Shown here in pieces: positions 20,697-33,500 of a DNA stretch of 64,000 nucleotides. Source of the stretch: Rapana venosa. Taxonomy: Eukaryota > Mollusca > Gastropoda > Neogastropoda > Muricidae. Where the stretch lies: contig CM054143.1 in assembly GCA_028751875.1 (NCBI GenBank), forward strand, positions 64,228,840 through 64,292,839, in the 5' to 3' direction. The translations under genes and the position numbers were made by a program. Under the pieces are notes generated by a model. The model saw only the letters and a list, made by a program, of their open reading frames with translations, searched no databases and had not been told where the DNA came from. Numbering within the stretch: position 1 is the stretch's first letter; each line of letters opens with the position of its first letter.

Positions 20697-22480
20697 CCGA
20701 AACTTTATCAAGAGGTTAAACAGGTGGGTTTTCAAATAAGATTTGAATAAAGAAAGAGAAGAAGAATGACGCAGATCTTGAGGCAAAGTGTTCCAGACAT
20801 AGGGGCCTAATATTAAAAGGCATGTTGGCCAACAGATTTAGTATTTGTTCGAGGTAATTGGAAGAGACGTGAATCAACTCGATCGCAGTTGTTTAGATAC
20901 TTATGGCTGAATTATCTCAGTAACATAAATAGGAGATACATCTATGACAGAATTAAAGCTAATAAGTGGTAATTTTATACTAAGTACGTTCAGAAATAGG
21001 TAACCAGTGGAATGAGGACAGAAGTAGGGGGATAGGATATGTTCTTTTGGCTCTATAAATCAATTTTACTGTCCTTGTTGAACTTTTAGAAGTTTCTGTA
21101 ATGAATGTTCTGGACAGCCAGCAAGAAGTGAATTACAGTAATCAAGTCTGAACAGGACAAGGGAAGAGACCAGAGTTTGTGCTGCTGGAAACAAAAGCAA
21201 ATGTCAGATGAAATTAATCTAAGGAAGTTGAAAATATGCACCTTTGCAAACAGTGTTGACATACTGCTGCATTAAAAAAACTGGAATCAAGTGTCACACC
21301 AAGAGTTTTCACAGTTGAGACAAACTTAACATCTGCTTCACAATGCAGAGGAAGGAAGGAAGAGCACTGTTGATAGAAAGCCTGCCTGAAGAGTTTATGA
21401 TGGCTTCACTTCTATCACTTAACTGTAGTTTATTTTTGTTAATCCCTGACTTGATACCTGCAATGTAGTATTGGATTGTTTCAAAGGCAGAGTCAACATG
21501 ACAGAAAAGTTTCTTCGTAAAGTTGATTGTCATCAGCAAACGTATGACGGCTCACAAAACGTTTACTGACAATTTGAAAGAGATGTTGAATATACAGGAG
21601 TAATAATAATGATGGGTTCCAGCAGTGAACCTTGGGGAGCACCATACTTGGGCAGTTGATGTTGCAGAGTGAAAACTGTTCACAGTGACTGTTGCTGACC
21701 TTGATGAAGGTTGAGATCTGAACCATGATAGTGCAGAACCTGAAATGCCAACTGATTAATTAAGTCCATTTAGTAGAATAGTGTGGTGTGATCAATAGTG
21801 TCAAAGGCAGCAGATAGATCCAGTAGAGTAAGTGTACAGATATTGTCAGTGTCCATTGATGTTAAAAGGTCATTTATGATTTTAAGTAATGCGGTTTTTG
21901 TACTGTGGTATTGTGAGGTTGTAACACGCTCAGAAGGACTTGCAAAGACCATCCTGCAAGGAACAGTCCAGGGGAAGAGAAGACGGGGCAGACAGAGGAG
22001 AAAGTGGGCAGACGACATCCGTGATTGGACAGGGAAGAACTCAATGTCACCCAGGCACTCGCCCACGACCGCGCTAAGTGGAGCCAGCTGGTCCACCGTT
22101 TCGTGTCACAATGCAGCGCCCCTACGCCCTAGCAGGTTACGGGACCAGTAACAGTAACAGTAATTGTGAGGTCTGTATGCTGACTGCAGGGGACTCAGAA
22201 ATTTATTTAGGTAAATGGTCACGGGGTTGAAAGAGAATAATTCTAACAGTTTGGAAAGAAATGGTAGATTTGAACAAGGGCAATATTTTTTTCTTGTAAT
22301 CATTTGGATCATGTGACGATTTCTTCTAACAGAGGTTTTACCAAAGAACACTTGTGAATGTCAGAAAAAGTCCCAGAAATTAGAGAGTGGTTGGTCAAAA
22401 GACCAAGCAGTAACAGTTCCTTCCTTCAACTGCTCAGGATGAAACAATACGTGTTCCTCATAGATTGCCGAATTTGTAAA
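20690..22480 (-). mobile_element. CR1/L2-like LINE relic with nested insertion
   Basis: Reading 22480 to 20690 on the minus strand, the reverse transcriptase appears in order across frameshifts: SNLPFLSKLLE and LNKFLSPLQSAYRPHN, then STKTALLKIINDLLTSM and LLDLSAAFDTIDHTTL (21775-21900), a GAPQGS-type motif near 21640, FADDNQLY near 21530, LFKSYLKTHLFNLL near 20720. These are CR1/L2-group signatures. The frame is cut between the RPHN and STKTALL parts by the RTE-like insertion at 21920-22162. Block C holds the same LINE at 47590-48960 without that insert. It is dead in all copies. Confidence 0.75.
21910..22172 (+). mobile_element. RTE-like LINE 3' end nested in CR1-like LINE
   Basis: Direct repeats ATTGTGAGGT at 21910-21919 and 22163-22172 flank a 243-base insert. 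The plus-strand frame reads LAKTILQGTVQGKRRRGRQR and then WADDIRDWTGKN, the usual C-terminal end of RTE-like reverse transcriptases. It is followed by a frameshift and a (GTAACA)n tail. The matching site in block C (about 48711) is empty. Block B near 36625-36690 shows what may be the first part of the same insert, but the bases there are too corrupted to be sure. Confidence 0.8.
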
Positions 22481-23258
22481 TAAAAAAAATAAAAAGAACA
22501 ACACAACCTCATGGCCCTAAAGGCAGAAGTTTTTACCTTATTCCTGTCCAGCATTTACCTTAAAGGACCATATGAATACACCATGCACCAAGCATCTACA
22601 TCCATACCACAGTACAGGTCATCACATGAAAGTGTAAAGATGTTACACTGTCCATCTTTCCCCAACTATGCACATCCATGTAGCGTAGAAAATGTTTCAG
22701 AAAGCAGATTTAAGAACAGGATACACACAAAGCACTCATCACATGCACTTGTGTCTATTTGCTAAAAGCACTGACATGAAATGTTTTGTGTTGGGATTCA
22801 AATTTTATGTTCAATCTCGGTTTTATATCACCAGATGGCATGGCAACCTCCCTAGTATAATGTGTAGACTGGGCTATAGTCATTATGATTCAGTGACTTT
22901 ACTGACTTGTCCTTGCCTGTTGTTGCTGTGGTTGCTTTTCGTCTTGGCCTTGGTTTGTTGCTGGTTTTACATTGAAAACAGCTTTATAATTGGAGGTGGT
23001 CTTTTTAGAGCAGAATCTGGTTCATGAAGGTGTTATTTTTGCTCTCAATGTTAATGTTGTTGCTGTTGTTTCATATCTACAACAGTTAGTTATTTCTCAT
23101 CTATTTCTCGTACAAAGAAATCATGCAAGATTTAGCAGGGGAGCTGCATGCCAAGCAAGTTAGCGCCACAGTAGTATTGGTTTGAGGAGCAGAAATGTCC
23201 ATGATAAATAATGTTTTTATAGGTCTATATTTAATGTAAGGCTATTTGTTTTAGAACA

Positions 23259-23500
23259 AATCACCATTGGTACATGGAACGTCCGTACACTCCACCAGTG
23301 CAGAAAAATCAAAGAACTAGAGTATGAGCTTAGCCGCTATAAATGGGACATTATTGGACTAGGAGAAGTGAGATGGACAGGATTTGGTGAGACATTGACT
23401 GAAGAAGGCAACAAGATCTGGGACAGTGCCAAGGAACATCACCAACAGGGGTGGCATTATTGTCAGAAAAGGGAAATGGTGGGGGCATTTCACGTACACC
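23259..23500 (+). mobile_element. RTE-like LINE endonuclease, cut by gap
   Basis: The N-terminal part of an apurinic-type endonuclease is open from about 23262: ITIGTWNVRTLHQCRKIKEL, YKWDIIGLGEVRWTGFGET, ending where the N gap begins. The WNVRTL asparagine and the GLGEVRW glutamate are the expected metal-binding and catalytic positions. One frameshift near 23445 moves the frame to GGIIVRK. The same start occurs at 58385, showing it is the same family as 58380-61010. Its 5' junction is with block A at about 23258. Confidence 0.8.
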
Positions 23501-24000
23501 NNNNNNNNNNNNNNNNNNNNNNNNNNNNNNNNNNNNNNNNNNNNNNNNNNNNNNNNNNNNNNNNNNNNNNNNNNNNNNNNNNNNNNNNNNNNNNNNNNNN
23601 NNNNNNNNNNNNNNNNNNNNNNNNNNNNNNNNNNNNNNNNNNNNNNNNNNNNNNNNNNNNNNNNNNNNNNNNNNNNNNNNNNNNNNNNNNNNNNNNNNNN
23701 NNNNNNNNNNNNNNNNNNNNNNNNNNNNNNNNNNNNNNNNNNNNNNNNNNNNNNNNNNNNNNNNNNNNNNNNNNNNNNNNNNNNNNNNNNNNNNNNNNNN
23801 NNNNNNNNNNNNNNNNNNNNNNNNNNNNNNNNNNNNNNNNNNNNNNNNNNNNNNNNNNNNNNNNNNNNNNNNNNNNNNNNNNNNNNNNNNNNNNNNNNNN
23901 NNNNNNNNNNNNNNNNNNNNNNNNNNNNNNNNNNNNNNNNNNNNNNNNNNNNNNNNNNNNNNNNNNNNNNNNNNNNNNNNNNNNNNNNNNNNNNNNNNNN
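23501..24000. other. Assembly gap (500 N)
   Basis: Exactly 500 unknown bases, so probably a placeholder length. It separates a plus-strand LINE start from a minus-strand LINE end; continuity across it is not established. Confidence 1.
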
Positions 24001-26600
24001 AAGGGACGAGGGGTTGGGGTTTTTAGGTATTCGTAAGGGAAGGTATCTGCCAGCGAGGGAACGAGGAGTGTCAAGTGAAGACATTCACAGAGTAGGAGGT
24101 GCAGTTTTGTGGAGACATTTGTAACAGAGGATACTGATTTTTATTGTTTACTCTTTGCGGCACAGGCAGCAGTGAAGAGATTCGCAAGAGAGGGGTAATG
24201 TGCTCAGATTTTTTCTATCTGAGGACTAGTTAGTCGAGTGCAGAGTTTTGTATGCATTGAAGGGAGTGGATTGATGATGCCGGTAGACCATCCAAAAGAG
24301 AATTGCAATAGTCAAGACGTGAAAGAATGAGAGACGTAATGAGTTTGGATGTTGCATCTGTGGACAGGTACTTCCTAATTGCACTAATACGCTGTAGTTG
24401 ATAGTAGCATGACTGGCAGGTCTGGGTAATGAATTTTTTTTATAGAGAGTGTGTTGTCAATAATGACCCCTAGATACTTCACAGCAGTGGAAAGAGGGAC
24501 TGATATATTGCCAAATTGTATTGAAGCTGTTGCAATGGAAGAGAGTTTGTGTTTGGTCCCTACAAGCATGGTTTCTGTTTTATCTGCATTTAGCTTAACT
24601 TGTTCTGTATCATCCAATTTTGGATATCTTGAAAGCAGTGGGCCATATTTGTCAAGAGAGAGGGCAGATTTTCCGGCGTGTCACTGCTTAGAATCTGAGA
24701 GTCATCTGCATAAAATTGATGGTTGATCTGATGATGGTTAATTATATGTGACAGTGAAGCAGTGTAGAGGGTGAAAAGAGCAGGGCCCAGAACAGAACCC
24801 TGCGGAACTCCACATTCCAATCTGGCAGGTACTGACTGAATCTTGTTTACTGCGACTTTTCGGAATTGGTCGGTAAGGTATGAACTAAACCAGGTAAGGG
24901 CTGTACCAGTAACACCAAACGTTTTTTGAAGTATGGGAGAGAAGAATAGAGTGGTCAATAGTGTTGAAGGCTGCAGATAAGTCGTGAGAAAGGAGATTTT
25001 CTCCGAGTCAGAAGCGAGTAGAGGTGTGTTTAAGGTGTGGATAAGGGTAGTTGCAGTGCTCTGGTTGATGTGATAGGCAGACTGAAATGCGGGAAGGTGA
25101 CTGTTAGAGAGAAGGTGGTTGTTGAGCTGTTTCAGAACTACTTTTTCAAGGACTTTAGAGATCAAAGGTCGGTTGGACACATGTCTATAGTTCTTCAAAA
25201 TGTTGGGGTCAAGGTCATGCTTTTTGAGTAGAGATGTGACTTTAGCAGTTTTTAGAGCTAAAGGAACATTTCCAGAAACAAGAGATAAGTTTACTATTTT
25301 TGTGATAGTAGGTAAAGTTGTGGAATTGTGCGAAAAGAGAAGCAGGCATGGGGGTCAAGATCACATAATTTTAAAGTCATTCCTTTCAGAATTGTCGCGA
25401 TTTCTTTCACGTTTACTGGATGAAAGAAAAGGAGGGGAGTGCCAAAGCATTGGGGTTCAGAAATTGCAGGTTGAAAAGGAGTCTGATCCAAACTAGAGCG
25501 AATGTTGCGGACTTTGTCAGAGAAGAATGCAGAAAATATAGAAGGAAGTTCAGAGTGGTCGTGGATACAAGGCAGAGGGCTAGCCTTTGCATGTCCAAGA
25601 AGAGTGGATGTGAGGGAAAAGAGAGATTTCATTAGAAAGTGGCCCTCGGGAGTTTGAGAAAGGGGTTAATAAATTTAAATTTCCCGCCCGAATGAATTTA
25701 AAGGGTTTTTACCCTTTTTTATTTGTTTTAAAAAAAGAAGCTGTTTGTTTAATTTAAAATTTTTGTTTTTCATCATTGGCCGCTCTGGTGTCGGCATTTT
25801 CTGTTTTTTTTCCCGGAAAATTTTCAAGTTGTACCCCTGGTTTCAAGGGCCCATCAGGCCCTGAGATGGTCAGTAGGAGGAGGGAAAAAAACATCAAAGG
25901 GGTTTACTTGGGGGACGGTTTTTAATTTGTTTAGAAGGGTCAGTATGGTTTTAGTGGTTTTTGAAGGCGTTCCGCAGGGTTTGGGAAAAAAAATTTTTAA
26001 TTAAAATTAGCCTTGATGTTTCTACGGGTAATTGGGCCCCTTTTTTCTTTCTGTGTAGGCCCTTTTCAATGTTGAGAAAAGAAAAAAAAGGGGCCGAATG
26101 ATCAGGCGAGCAGTTTGTCAGTGGGGAGATACAGACTGAAATGTGGGCTAGCCCCTTTTGAAAAAAACAGTAATAAAAAAAGTCAAAAAAGTTTCCCGGT
26201 TTTGTTTTGTCAGTTCGTTTACCCGCTGGGAAAAGAGGTGATTTGAAAAGAAAAAAAGCTTGACATCAAAGGAAAATGACTGGTTTGGGCCCAAGTGGAA
26301 GTTCAAGTCTCCCAAAAATGATAAGGTTTTTTTGAGAGGTTGTAATGGTCAAGGAGTGGGCTGAAACTCCTTTTGGGGGGAAAAAAAAAACAAAGAAAGG
26401 TTAAAAGGGGTGGCAAGGTTTTTAAAGGGGAAGGGTTTAGTTCAAAAAACTTTGGAAAAATTTTGGGTGAAAAAGGTTGGGATCCTGGGGAGCAGAAAGA
26501 AAAAAGTGGTTTCAGTGTGTTTTTTTTAGATGAGTTCCCCTTTCCCCCCTCCCCCAAAAGGAGAGTCAGGGAAAGAAAAAATTTGTAGCCCGGTTTGGGG
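24001..26600 (-). mobile_element. CR1/L2-like LINE, endonuclease to RT
   Basis: From high to low coordinate on the minus strand: a GDFNF-type endonuclease motif near 26305-26325 in corrupted sequence, FFSDKVRNIRSSL near 25530, NYRHVSNRPLISKVLEKVVL (25140-25195), LSAAFNTIDH near 24965 after a one-base shift, GVPQGSVLGPALFTLYT (24770-24820), the catalytic YADDSQ (24711-24722), LNADKTETMLVGT (24550-24595), and an RSL...LRIPK motif near 24040. The order is that of a complete CR1/L2-group second open reading frame. The part below 25640 is good-quality sequence with few shifts, so this copy is fairly young; above 25640 the base quality fails and its 5' end cannot be placed. Its 3' end lies in the gap. 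Confidence 0.8.
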
Positions 26601-27659
26601 TCAGCTGGTTTTTTCTTTTTGGGTTTGTTTGGGCCCAGTGGGTTTTAGGAAAATCTCTGTTAAAAAAAAAAGGGTTTGATCTTTGTTGTTTATTTAAAAA
26701 ATTAAAATCGCTTTGGCCCTTTAGGCAGACGGATTTTGCATTTTAGTTTGACCATATCAAAAAAGGGTTTTAGGGGGAAGGAGAGGCCCGGAGAAAAAGT
26801 GGGGAAATGACCCATGAATATCCCGAGGAAAAGGGGTGAGGGTGATGGCAGAGACGTGTTCAGGGAAAGACAGGTTGGGTTTTGGTTTGGGGAGTTTAAA
26901 GGGGTTTGGGGAAAAAGGGTTTTAAAGGGCTGGGTCAGTCGGGGGGATTTTTGAAATTTTATTTCAGGGTTTTTTTACACCCCATTTGGGGATAGAAACC
27001 TTCAGTCAGAGTCACACCTAAATTGAAAACGGTGGAGGACCCAAAAAGTGAGGGCCGTGTTGTGGGGGTGGAACGTTTTTGCAGTAGTGATTTTAGAAGT
27101 GAGGGGGGAGGCCCGTGTCGGAGAAGGGAGGGGTGCAGTTATTATGCCCATGTTGGGGTTCCTTTTGGGGTTTTGCCAAGAGAATTTTAAGGGGTTTAAA
27201 AATGTTCTCTCTGAGGCCTTTTTGTGTGGTGAAAACGACCCGGGGGAAAAGTTTTCAAATCTGTTACGTTAGCCCCTCATTGCAGTGGGGTGGGCCAAAA
27301 TTTGGGCCAGTGGTGGAGGGGGATTGGTTTGGATCGTGAATCACATGCGGAAAATTTTTCAGGGGGTGCCGTAGGGTCCGGGTATGAAGGGGTTTCAAAG
27401 ACCAGCCTTGTGGTTTAAAAACAAAAATTTTTCTTGTCAATGACATTTTTAAAATTAAAAAATAAAAAGAAAAAAAAATTAAAATTTTGGAAAAATTTCG
27501 AAAAATCATATAAAGGGCCCAAAAAAACTGTTCCCAATTGGATTCCCGGGTTTTGCAAAAAACACAAAAAGTATGAAAATGTCCGGAAGGGGTTGGAGAA
27601 TCCCAGCCCAAAACATCTCCCAAAAGACATGCCGGTAAGTGCAGCCCCCAGGAGGGAAA

Positions 27660-30130
27660 AAAGGGGGGTTTTAAAAACATCAGGGAATCATTCTTCATTT
27701 TATCTCACAAAAGACCAAAGGGCCCCCGGGGGACGCACCCTGAATGCAATATTTTGATAAAAAGGGGCGTGCTGTGTGTGTGTTGGGGGTGGTTTTGTTT
27801 TTGCGCGCCCCAGCAATGCAAGCGGGAAAATTAAAAACATAAAAAACATTTGGGAAAATTTTTATTAAAAAACGAAAAACAGTACCTGGGCCCCTTTAAT
27901 TTTAGACTTTTTGTTTTCACAAAACCCCCAGGGAAAATAGACAAAAATGTATAAATTTTTTTTGCAGCTAGGCAAAATGAATCCCCCCCCCCTCCAAAAA
28001 ACCCCAAACGTTCTGGTTTTGTCCCTGAAAAAAACTGATTTCACAATAGCGGGGGAAAATACCCCCAAAACCCGGTGAGTCTGAAAATGTTTTCATCATT
28101 ATCATTATTCATCCCCCCTTCTTCCCCTTTAAAAAACCACTGGAGATCTTGATGGGGGGCTAGGGAGGGGCAGGGCAGGGTAGTGTCCCGAAAGTGGGAA
28201 AGGGCTAACCCCTTTGGGTGGCTCTGGTGTTTCTGAGGGGTTCCCTTTTGGGGAACCCCCCTGCCCTTTCAGAAAAGGGGGGGGGAAAGTCAGGAAGAGA
28301 CTGGGTGTAAGAAGGTTGCCCAGGAGAAAACCAAAAGTTGTGTTTGCGGGACCCGCAAAACGGGTCCATGGGGGTCTTTCAAGATGGGGTGTTGGGAAAG
28401 CAGTTTTTGTGCCAAAAGGGCGATGTCCAACCCAAAACTTTTTTGGGTAGGCTCTTTAGCCCCCCTTTACCCGCAACCCTGAGGGACGTAGCCCGTCTTT
28501 TCCCGAATAAGTCCCAAATGTTTTTGGCCCCGGCCCCGGGTTCTTTTAAGTTGGTTCTTTGGAGGACAGCCAATTCCTTCCCGGGGGAATTTAAGGGCGG
28601 CCCGGCATTTTCCAGTAGGTGGTTTTTAGTCCTGTTTTAGGGCTTTTTTTTTTGGTTTTGGGTTGGAAAGTGTTCGGCCCCTGGTGTTTCAAGGTGATGT
28701 TGGGATGGCCCCGCTTGGTCCGCGTTCCCCGGGTCCCCCTGTGGCCCGGGGTTAAATGGCCCCCAACAGCCAGATCTTTGTGGGCCTAGCCCCTGTGGGG
28801 TTTCGGCCTCCCTCCCACGGGTTGTTGGGCCCTTAAGTTGGTTGGGGGGAGGCAACGGGGGTTGGGGTTTGGGGGCCCCTGCTTTAGGGCCCTTTGGTGG
28901 CCTTTCCCCTTCCCCCCCTTGGCAAACATTCCCCAGACATCAGTGTGGGATTGAGGGTTTTTCCGTAGTTTGGATATTTTTCCCCCTTTCTTCAGCTGTC
29001 TGCTTGTGGTTTTTGGTTCCCTGCCCCCCCCTTTAACCAGCCCTAAAGGGAAATTTAACTCAGTTTAGAGCATCTTAAAATTTTAAAACTCTGCCTTTTC
29101 CCCCCGAAAAAAGCCCCCTTTTAAAGTGTTTTCCGCAGGGAAGTGGGGGAGCCCGTTAAAACAAGTGTGATTAAGCCCTGGTTGGGGTCAGGGTTTTTCA
29201 GCTTTGGTGGTGTTGGTTTTGGACCATATATAAGTTTTTCAAGGAGAAGCTTTTTCACAGACACACTTTGGGAAAGGCCCCCGTCATCTCTGAAAGAAAG
29301 GTTTTCTGCCAAAGTTTGTGAATTAATTTTCTGAGGGATTCCAATACCTCGCCCTTCCCTTTGGGGAGGTTTTTTTTTGGGAAATGCTAAACTCTCCCCG
29401 TGCACCCAGAAAACCCCCACCCCAGGCTTTTATTTCACATTTGGCCGGGAGGTTTTTTCTATCGTTTGGTTTTCCTGATGAAGGCCATCAGCATTCCTTT
29501 TAAAGAGGGGAAGCCCCCCCCGCATCCCCTTCAATGATGAAAGCCATTTAGCTTCCCCTTCCATGTGAAGGCCCCCCCAAGAAACCCCTTCACTAATGAA
29601 AAGCCCAAACCCCTCTTTCCCTTCCCCCGATTTTGGAAAGGGGGCCCCTTTTAGCATCCTCTTCCTGGGTTTAAGCCCTCCAGCATCCTTTTCACGGGGA
29701 AAAAATTGAAACATCCCGAGCATGGGGCCATTTGTTGAGAGGGGTGAAATCCTCGCACTGGGTAGAGGGGGTGGGGCTGCCCCTTCCCTCCCTCCCGGTT
29801 TCCCCCTCTTGGGTAGCTGCCATCGCGCTGCGGTTCATCCGGGTGGACCCTGAATCTTCTGGTTTCCCAAAAGGTTTCCCAAATTTCCCTATCCCCCGCT
29901 CATAGTGCCCCCTTTTGTTTGGGGCCCAAAAAAGCAAAGGGGAAAAAAGGGTTGGGAAAGTTAAGGGCTGGAACACAACCAAAATTTCCGCAAAATATTC
30001 CTCGCAACCGGGAGACGCAGGGGTTGGTTTTTTTCAGTCCCCCAAAATGGCAAAAGGTGGTTTCCCAAAGGAATCTCCTTTAAGCCCAATAAAACTTGCT
30101 ATTGGGGTTTTCACAGGTTAAATACCGATT
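27660..30130. repeat. Corrupted copy of 4545-9260 with deletion
   Basis: CATCAGGGAATCA at about 27682 matches 4559. The stretch 27880-28110 follows 4795-4990 through GGTGAGTCTGAAA and the ATC array. At about 28136 the sequence jumps to the equivalent of 7727 (TGGAGATCTTGATGG) and continues to the equivalent of about 9260. The 5000-7720 portion, with its SINE and minisatellite, is missing. Whether this is a true deletion allele or a misjoin cannot be told. Confidence 0.75.
28140..29870 (-). mobile_element. Ty3/Gypsy-like gag-protease, corrupted copy
   Basis: This is collinear with 7727-9230, including the segment equivalent to the zinc knuckle (near 28700), GGACCATATATAAG (29220) and the CATCATC-rich coding repeat (29475-29700). 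No frame survives because of base quality. It gives no extra information on reverse transcriptase or integrase. Confidence 0.7.
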
Positions 30131-30139
30131 TGGAAAAAA

Positions 30140-30370
30140 GGAAAACTGCACCCGGTTTTGGGTCACATGGGAATAAACTTTAAAAAACCTCCCTGTCACC
30201 CCTTTTCCCTGTAACCCAAACACCTAAAAACTAGCATACCAAACTTTCATCCAAAAAAAAACCCCAGTCCAAATTATTTCTCCCTTTACTCCCTTCCGCC
30301 TCTTTCTCTTTCTCCCCTTTCTCTCTCTCCTTTTTCTCTCTCTCTCTTCTCTCTCTCTTTTCTTTTCCCC
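30140..30370. repeat. Dispersed repeat with (CT)n end, corrupted copy
   Basis: AAAACCTCCCTGTCAC, CTAGCATAC, then CT-rich tract, in the same order as 6011-6296 and 13990-14190. Confidence 0.65.
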
Positions 30371-30584
30371 CCCCCCCTCCTCCTCTTTTTCCCTTTTTCA
30401 AAAGATTTTTGGTCTTTGGTTTGGTAACATATTTTTTCTTGTTTTTTATATTGTTCCTTTTTTTTTAAAGCCCCGGGCGGTTGTGGAAATTTTTTTTGGG
30501 TTATGCCATTAGCCTCTTTTAAATAAACCCCTTTATTTTTTCTTTTTAAATTTATTCAAAAATTTTCATTCATTCTTTTATTCC

Positions 30585-33500
30585 CCTTTTTCTCTGTTTT
30601 CTCTATATCTTTTCTTTTCCTTCCAGTAAGTGGGGCGCGCGTTTCTGGGGGGTGTATTATTTTCCATTCAATTTTTTCCCGGAGCATTTTTTCCCTTTTA
30701 TCCCAAATTTTTTTAATTTTGTTTTGGGGGGTGGATTTTAAAAAAAGCACTTTTAAATGCTTTAAACCCTTACCCCCCTTGGGAATTTTTTCAAATTGTT
30801 TCCCCTTTTTCTCTCTCCACACACACCAACCCTACAAGCGCGCGCGCACGCTCACCACACCACCCCCCCACACACATTACAACCCCCAAAAACATAACAA
30901 CGTTTGGGGGTTGTGGCCCCCTGGCTAAAATAAGGAATTTCTCTTCAGAGATTTTTTTTCCCGAAAACTGATGAAAAGGGGAGGGGAGTATGTAGCCCTG
31001 TTTGGGCCTATGTTGTTTTAAAGAAAATTTTCCCAAAACCCGGCTTTTTCGTTTGGACTCTGCTGCTTTTGGTTTTTTTTATTTTTTTTTTCCCTTTCTT
31101 TCCCCCTTTCTAGAAATCCCAAAGTTTACCCCAAAAAGTGGGAAAATTCTGAAAATGCGACTGCTTTTGCCCCTGTTTTTTCCCTTTTCCCTTAACCCGA
31201 ACAGTTAAAAAGTTTTCTTTTGGAATTAGTCCCCTGGACCCGTCTCTCCCACCTTTTTTTTGTAAAAAAGTTAGTTCTTTTGAGCCCGAAAGGCCCCTAG
31301 AGCCGGAGCTTTATCCCCGGGTTTTTGTTTTGCATTTTAAGGGGAACGTTTGGTTTTTTCAACCCCCCCGTGCAGGGGCGCCTTTGTCTGTGCCAGAAAT
31401 TAAATTCCCGCAGAGCTTTGGGACCCCCCTTGTACCATGGGGGGGAGGGAGGGAAAATGGGAAATAAAGGGGCTTTCCCAAAAGGCACAACCCCCGAGCC
31501 CAAACGGGATCGAACCCCGCGACCCCTGGGATTAAAGTTGTTTTACCGCCTTTAAAAAACTGCCCCGGGGGACTCTTAGCTTAAATTTTAAAACCTTTAT
31601 AAAATTTTCCCGAAAGGCCTTTTTTAATTTTAAGATGAAACCTTGTGCTAGAGAGTTTTAAATTGTCCGGGGGTTATGTTAAAATTTCCCTAAAATGTTT
31701 TTGTAAATTTTAAGAATAAATCGTCTTTAATGTTAAATTTTTAAAAAAAGGAAAATAAAAAAATGGCCCGGAGAAAATTTATTCAGGGGAAAAAAAAGAA
31801 AACTAAAGGTACCCCAAAATTTTTTACATCAAAAAATTTTTTTAAAAAAGGTAAAATCAATTTGAAACAGGGGTTTGTTTTATAAAGCCTTTTTGCACAG
31901 TGATTGTTTAATGACCTTAAGATGTTCTAGTTTGTTTTGATTATTAAGAAAAAGAAATTTTTTTACCCTTTTTCCAAGGAATTTTTAAAATTATAGATGT
32001 CTTTAAAATGTGCAAAATTTTTCTAGGTTTTGTGGTTTAAATTTTTTGAGGAGCCCTTCCCCCCAAAAAAATAACCCCTTTTTTTCCCTTTTGGACCCCT
32101 GATTCTATTGGGGTCCACAGGCACCACGGTTTTTGATTCCAACGGGGCCCGCCTCTGGGGAAGTTTTGGTATTTGGGGTTCCCCCCAAGTCAACATTGTT
32201 TTTGGGGTTGGAAAAATCTAAATTTTAGCCCCAAGTTAAATACTCAGCATCCCTTCCCAAAACCCTTTCACTTGTGTCCAAAAACCCTTTTAAAAAAAAA
32301 AAAAGAAAACTACAGTGCTTTCTGTTTTTCCCCGTGGGTAGGGCGGGCCCCGGGTTATTTCTGTGTTTGATTTTTAAGGGCATTTTAAAAAGGGAAAGTT
32401 TAAATGGGGTTTTTTTGTGTTTGGTTTCTCTTTCCCTTTTACCAAAGGAACAAAGGGATTGGGCATTTTATTTGTTTTCAGTCCAAACATCATGTTTCTT
32501 TTCAGTTTTAGATTTTCCATTGTGGGTTTTCCCAAATTTTTAAACTCAGTATGGTGTTTCTTGGTTTTGGGTTTTTTCTTTTTGATCTCATCCCCTGTTT
32601 AAAAAGGCTTCCTCTGCTTCAAAGCAGTCCAGTTTTTTTTTCTTTTCTTCTTTTTTTTCGGGGGTTTTAACCCATTGAGAAAGCTTTTACTCCCCCTAAC
32701 CGAGTGCGACATGTTGAGTGGCCATGAAAGAACTCTACAAAGAAAGGGGCGGTCGTAGTTCTGGATGGCAGACTTTTTATTTCCCTTTTTCCGGGAGGTT
32801 GCTTTTTGGGTTTTTTTGTTGTTGTTTTTGTGGTTTTTTTTCACCCCTTTTTTTGGAAGGGTCAACCCGACCCTTGAAAACCTTTTTCAATGCAAAGGTT
32901 TTTTAATAATTGCAATGATCTGGTTGACAACAACAATAGAAAGGGGTTTTCGTTTCTTTTGGAATTCCCCCCCCAATCCCCCTTGAATTCAGTCAGGCAA
33001 AGGGGGACCATACCATGCCCCGGATATTACCCTTTCAAAAGCCAACGTAATACATGTTTTTTCAGCATCCTGGATTCCCCTTTAAGGGAAAAAGTTGAGG
33101 AAAAATTTTTAGAATTTAATTTTAGACAAAAGGGGGCAGCAGGGGGAAAGGTCTATAGAAAAGGTTTTTTTGGATTTAGATCTAATTGCCCTCTTTTCCC
33201 GTTTTTGTTTTTCAAGTCCTTTCTATGATTTCGCTTTAACCCCGTGTAGAATGGCCTTTAAAAAAGTGTGATTTTTCAAAAAAATTTGGATGTGTCCTTC
33301 AGAAACTTACTGTTCAAAAGGCTTGTCTTTGGAAGGGGAATTTCCACCCCGCCCAGGGCTGACTAAAAAAATTTTTTAGCTACGTTTTCATTCTCCCGGG
33401 GCGGTTTACCAAAATAAAAAAATAAGGTTTTAGGACCCGAAAAGGGAAACATGATACTCCCTTTTTATTTTCAAGCAAAATATCTTAGAGGGAAGGGAAA

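Larger units (their letters stand above)
15684..23258. repeat. Block A of a repeated 6-8 kb segment
   Basis: The segment from CACCTGGCTACATGAGGAAT to the GGTCTATATTTAATGTA / GGCTATTTGTTTTA region recurs as block C (43658-49780) in the same order and orientation, and as corrupted block B (about 30910-37790). In the 180 bases at 18781-18960 versus 46108-46287 I counted four differences. Block A has three LINE insertions absent from C, plus a longer LINE at 16421-17207 that replaces about 300 bases kept in C. Block A lacks the SINE present in B and C. It is either a recent segmental duplication or separate haplotypes placed in series. Confidence 0.85.

Noticed and set aside
22511..23027. Plus-strand frames of 84 and 111 codons, one with a hydrophobic stretch
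   Set aside because: They are not preserved in block C (49080-49560), have no acceptor or initiation context of note, and give no recognisable domain.
23359..24124. Frames of 190-240 codons across the gap
   Set aside because: They consist mostly of unknown residues from the 500 N and have no content.
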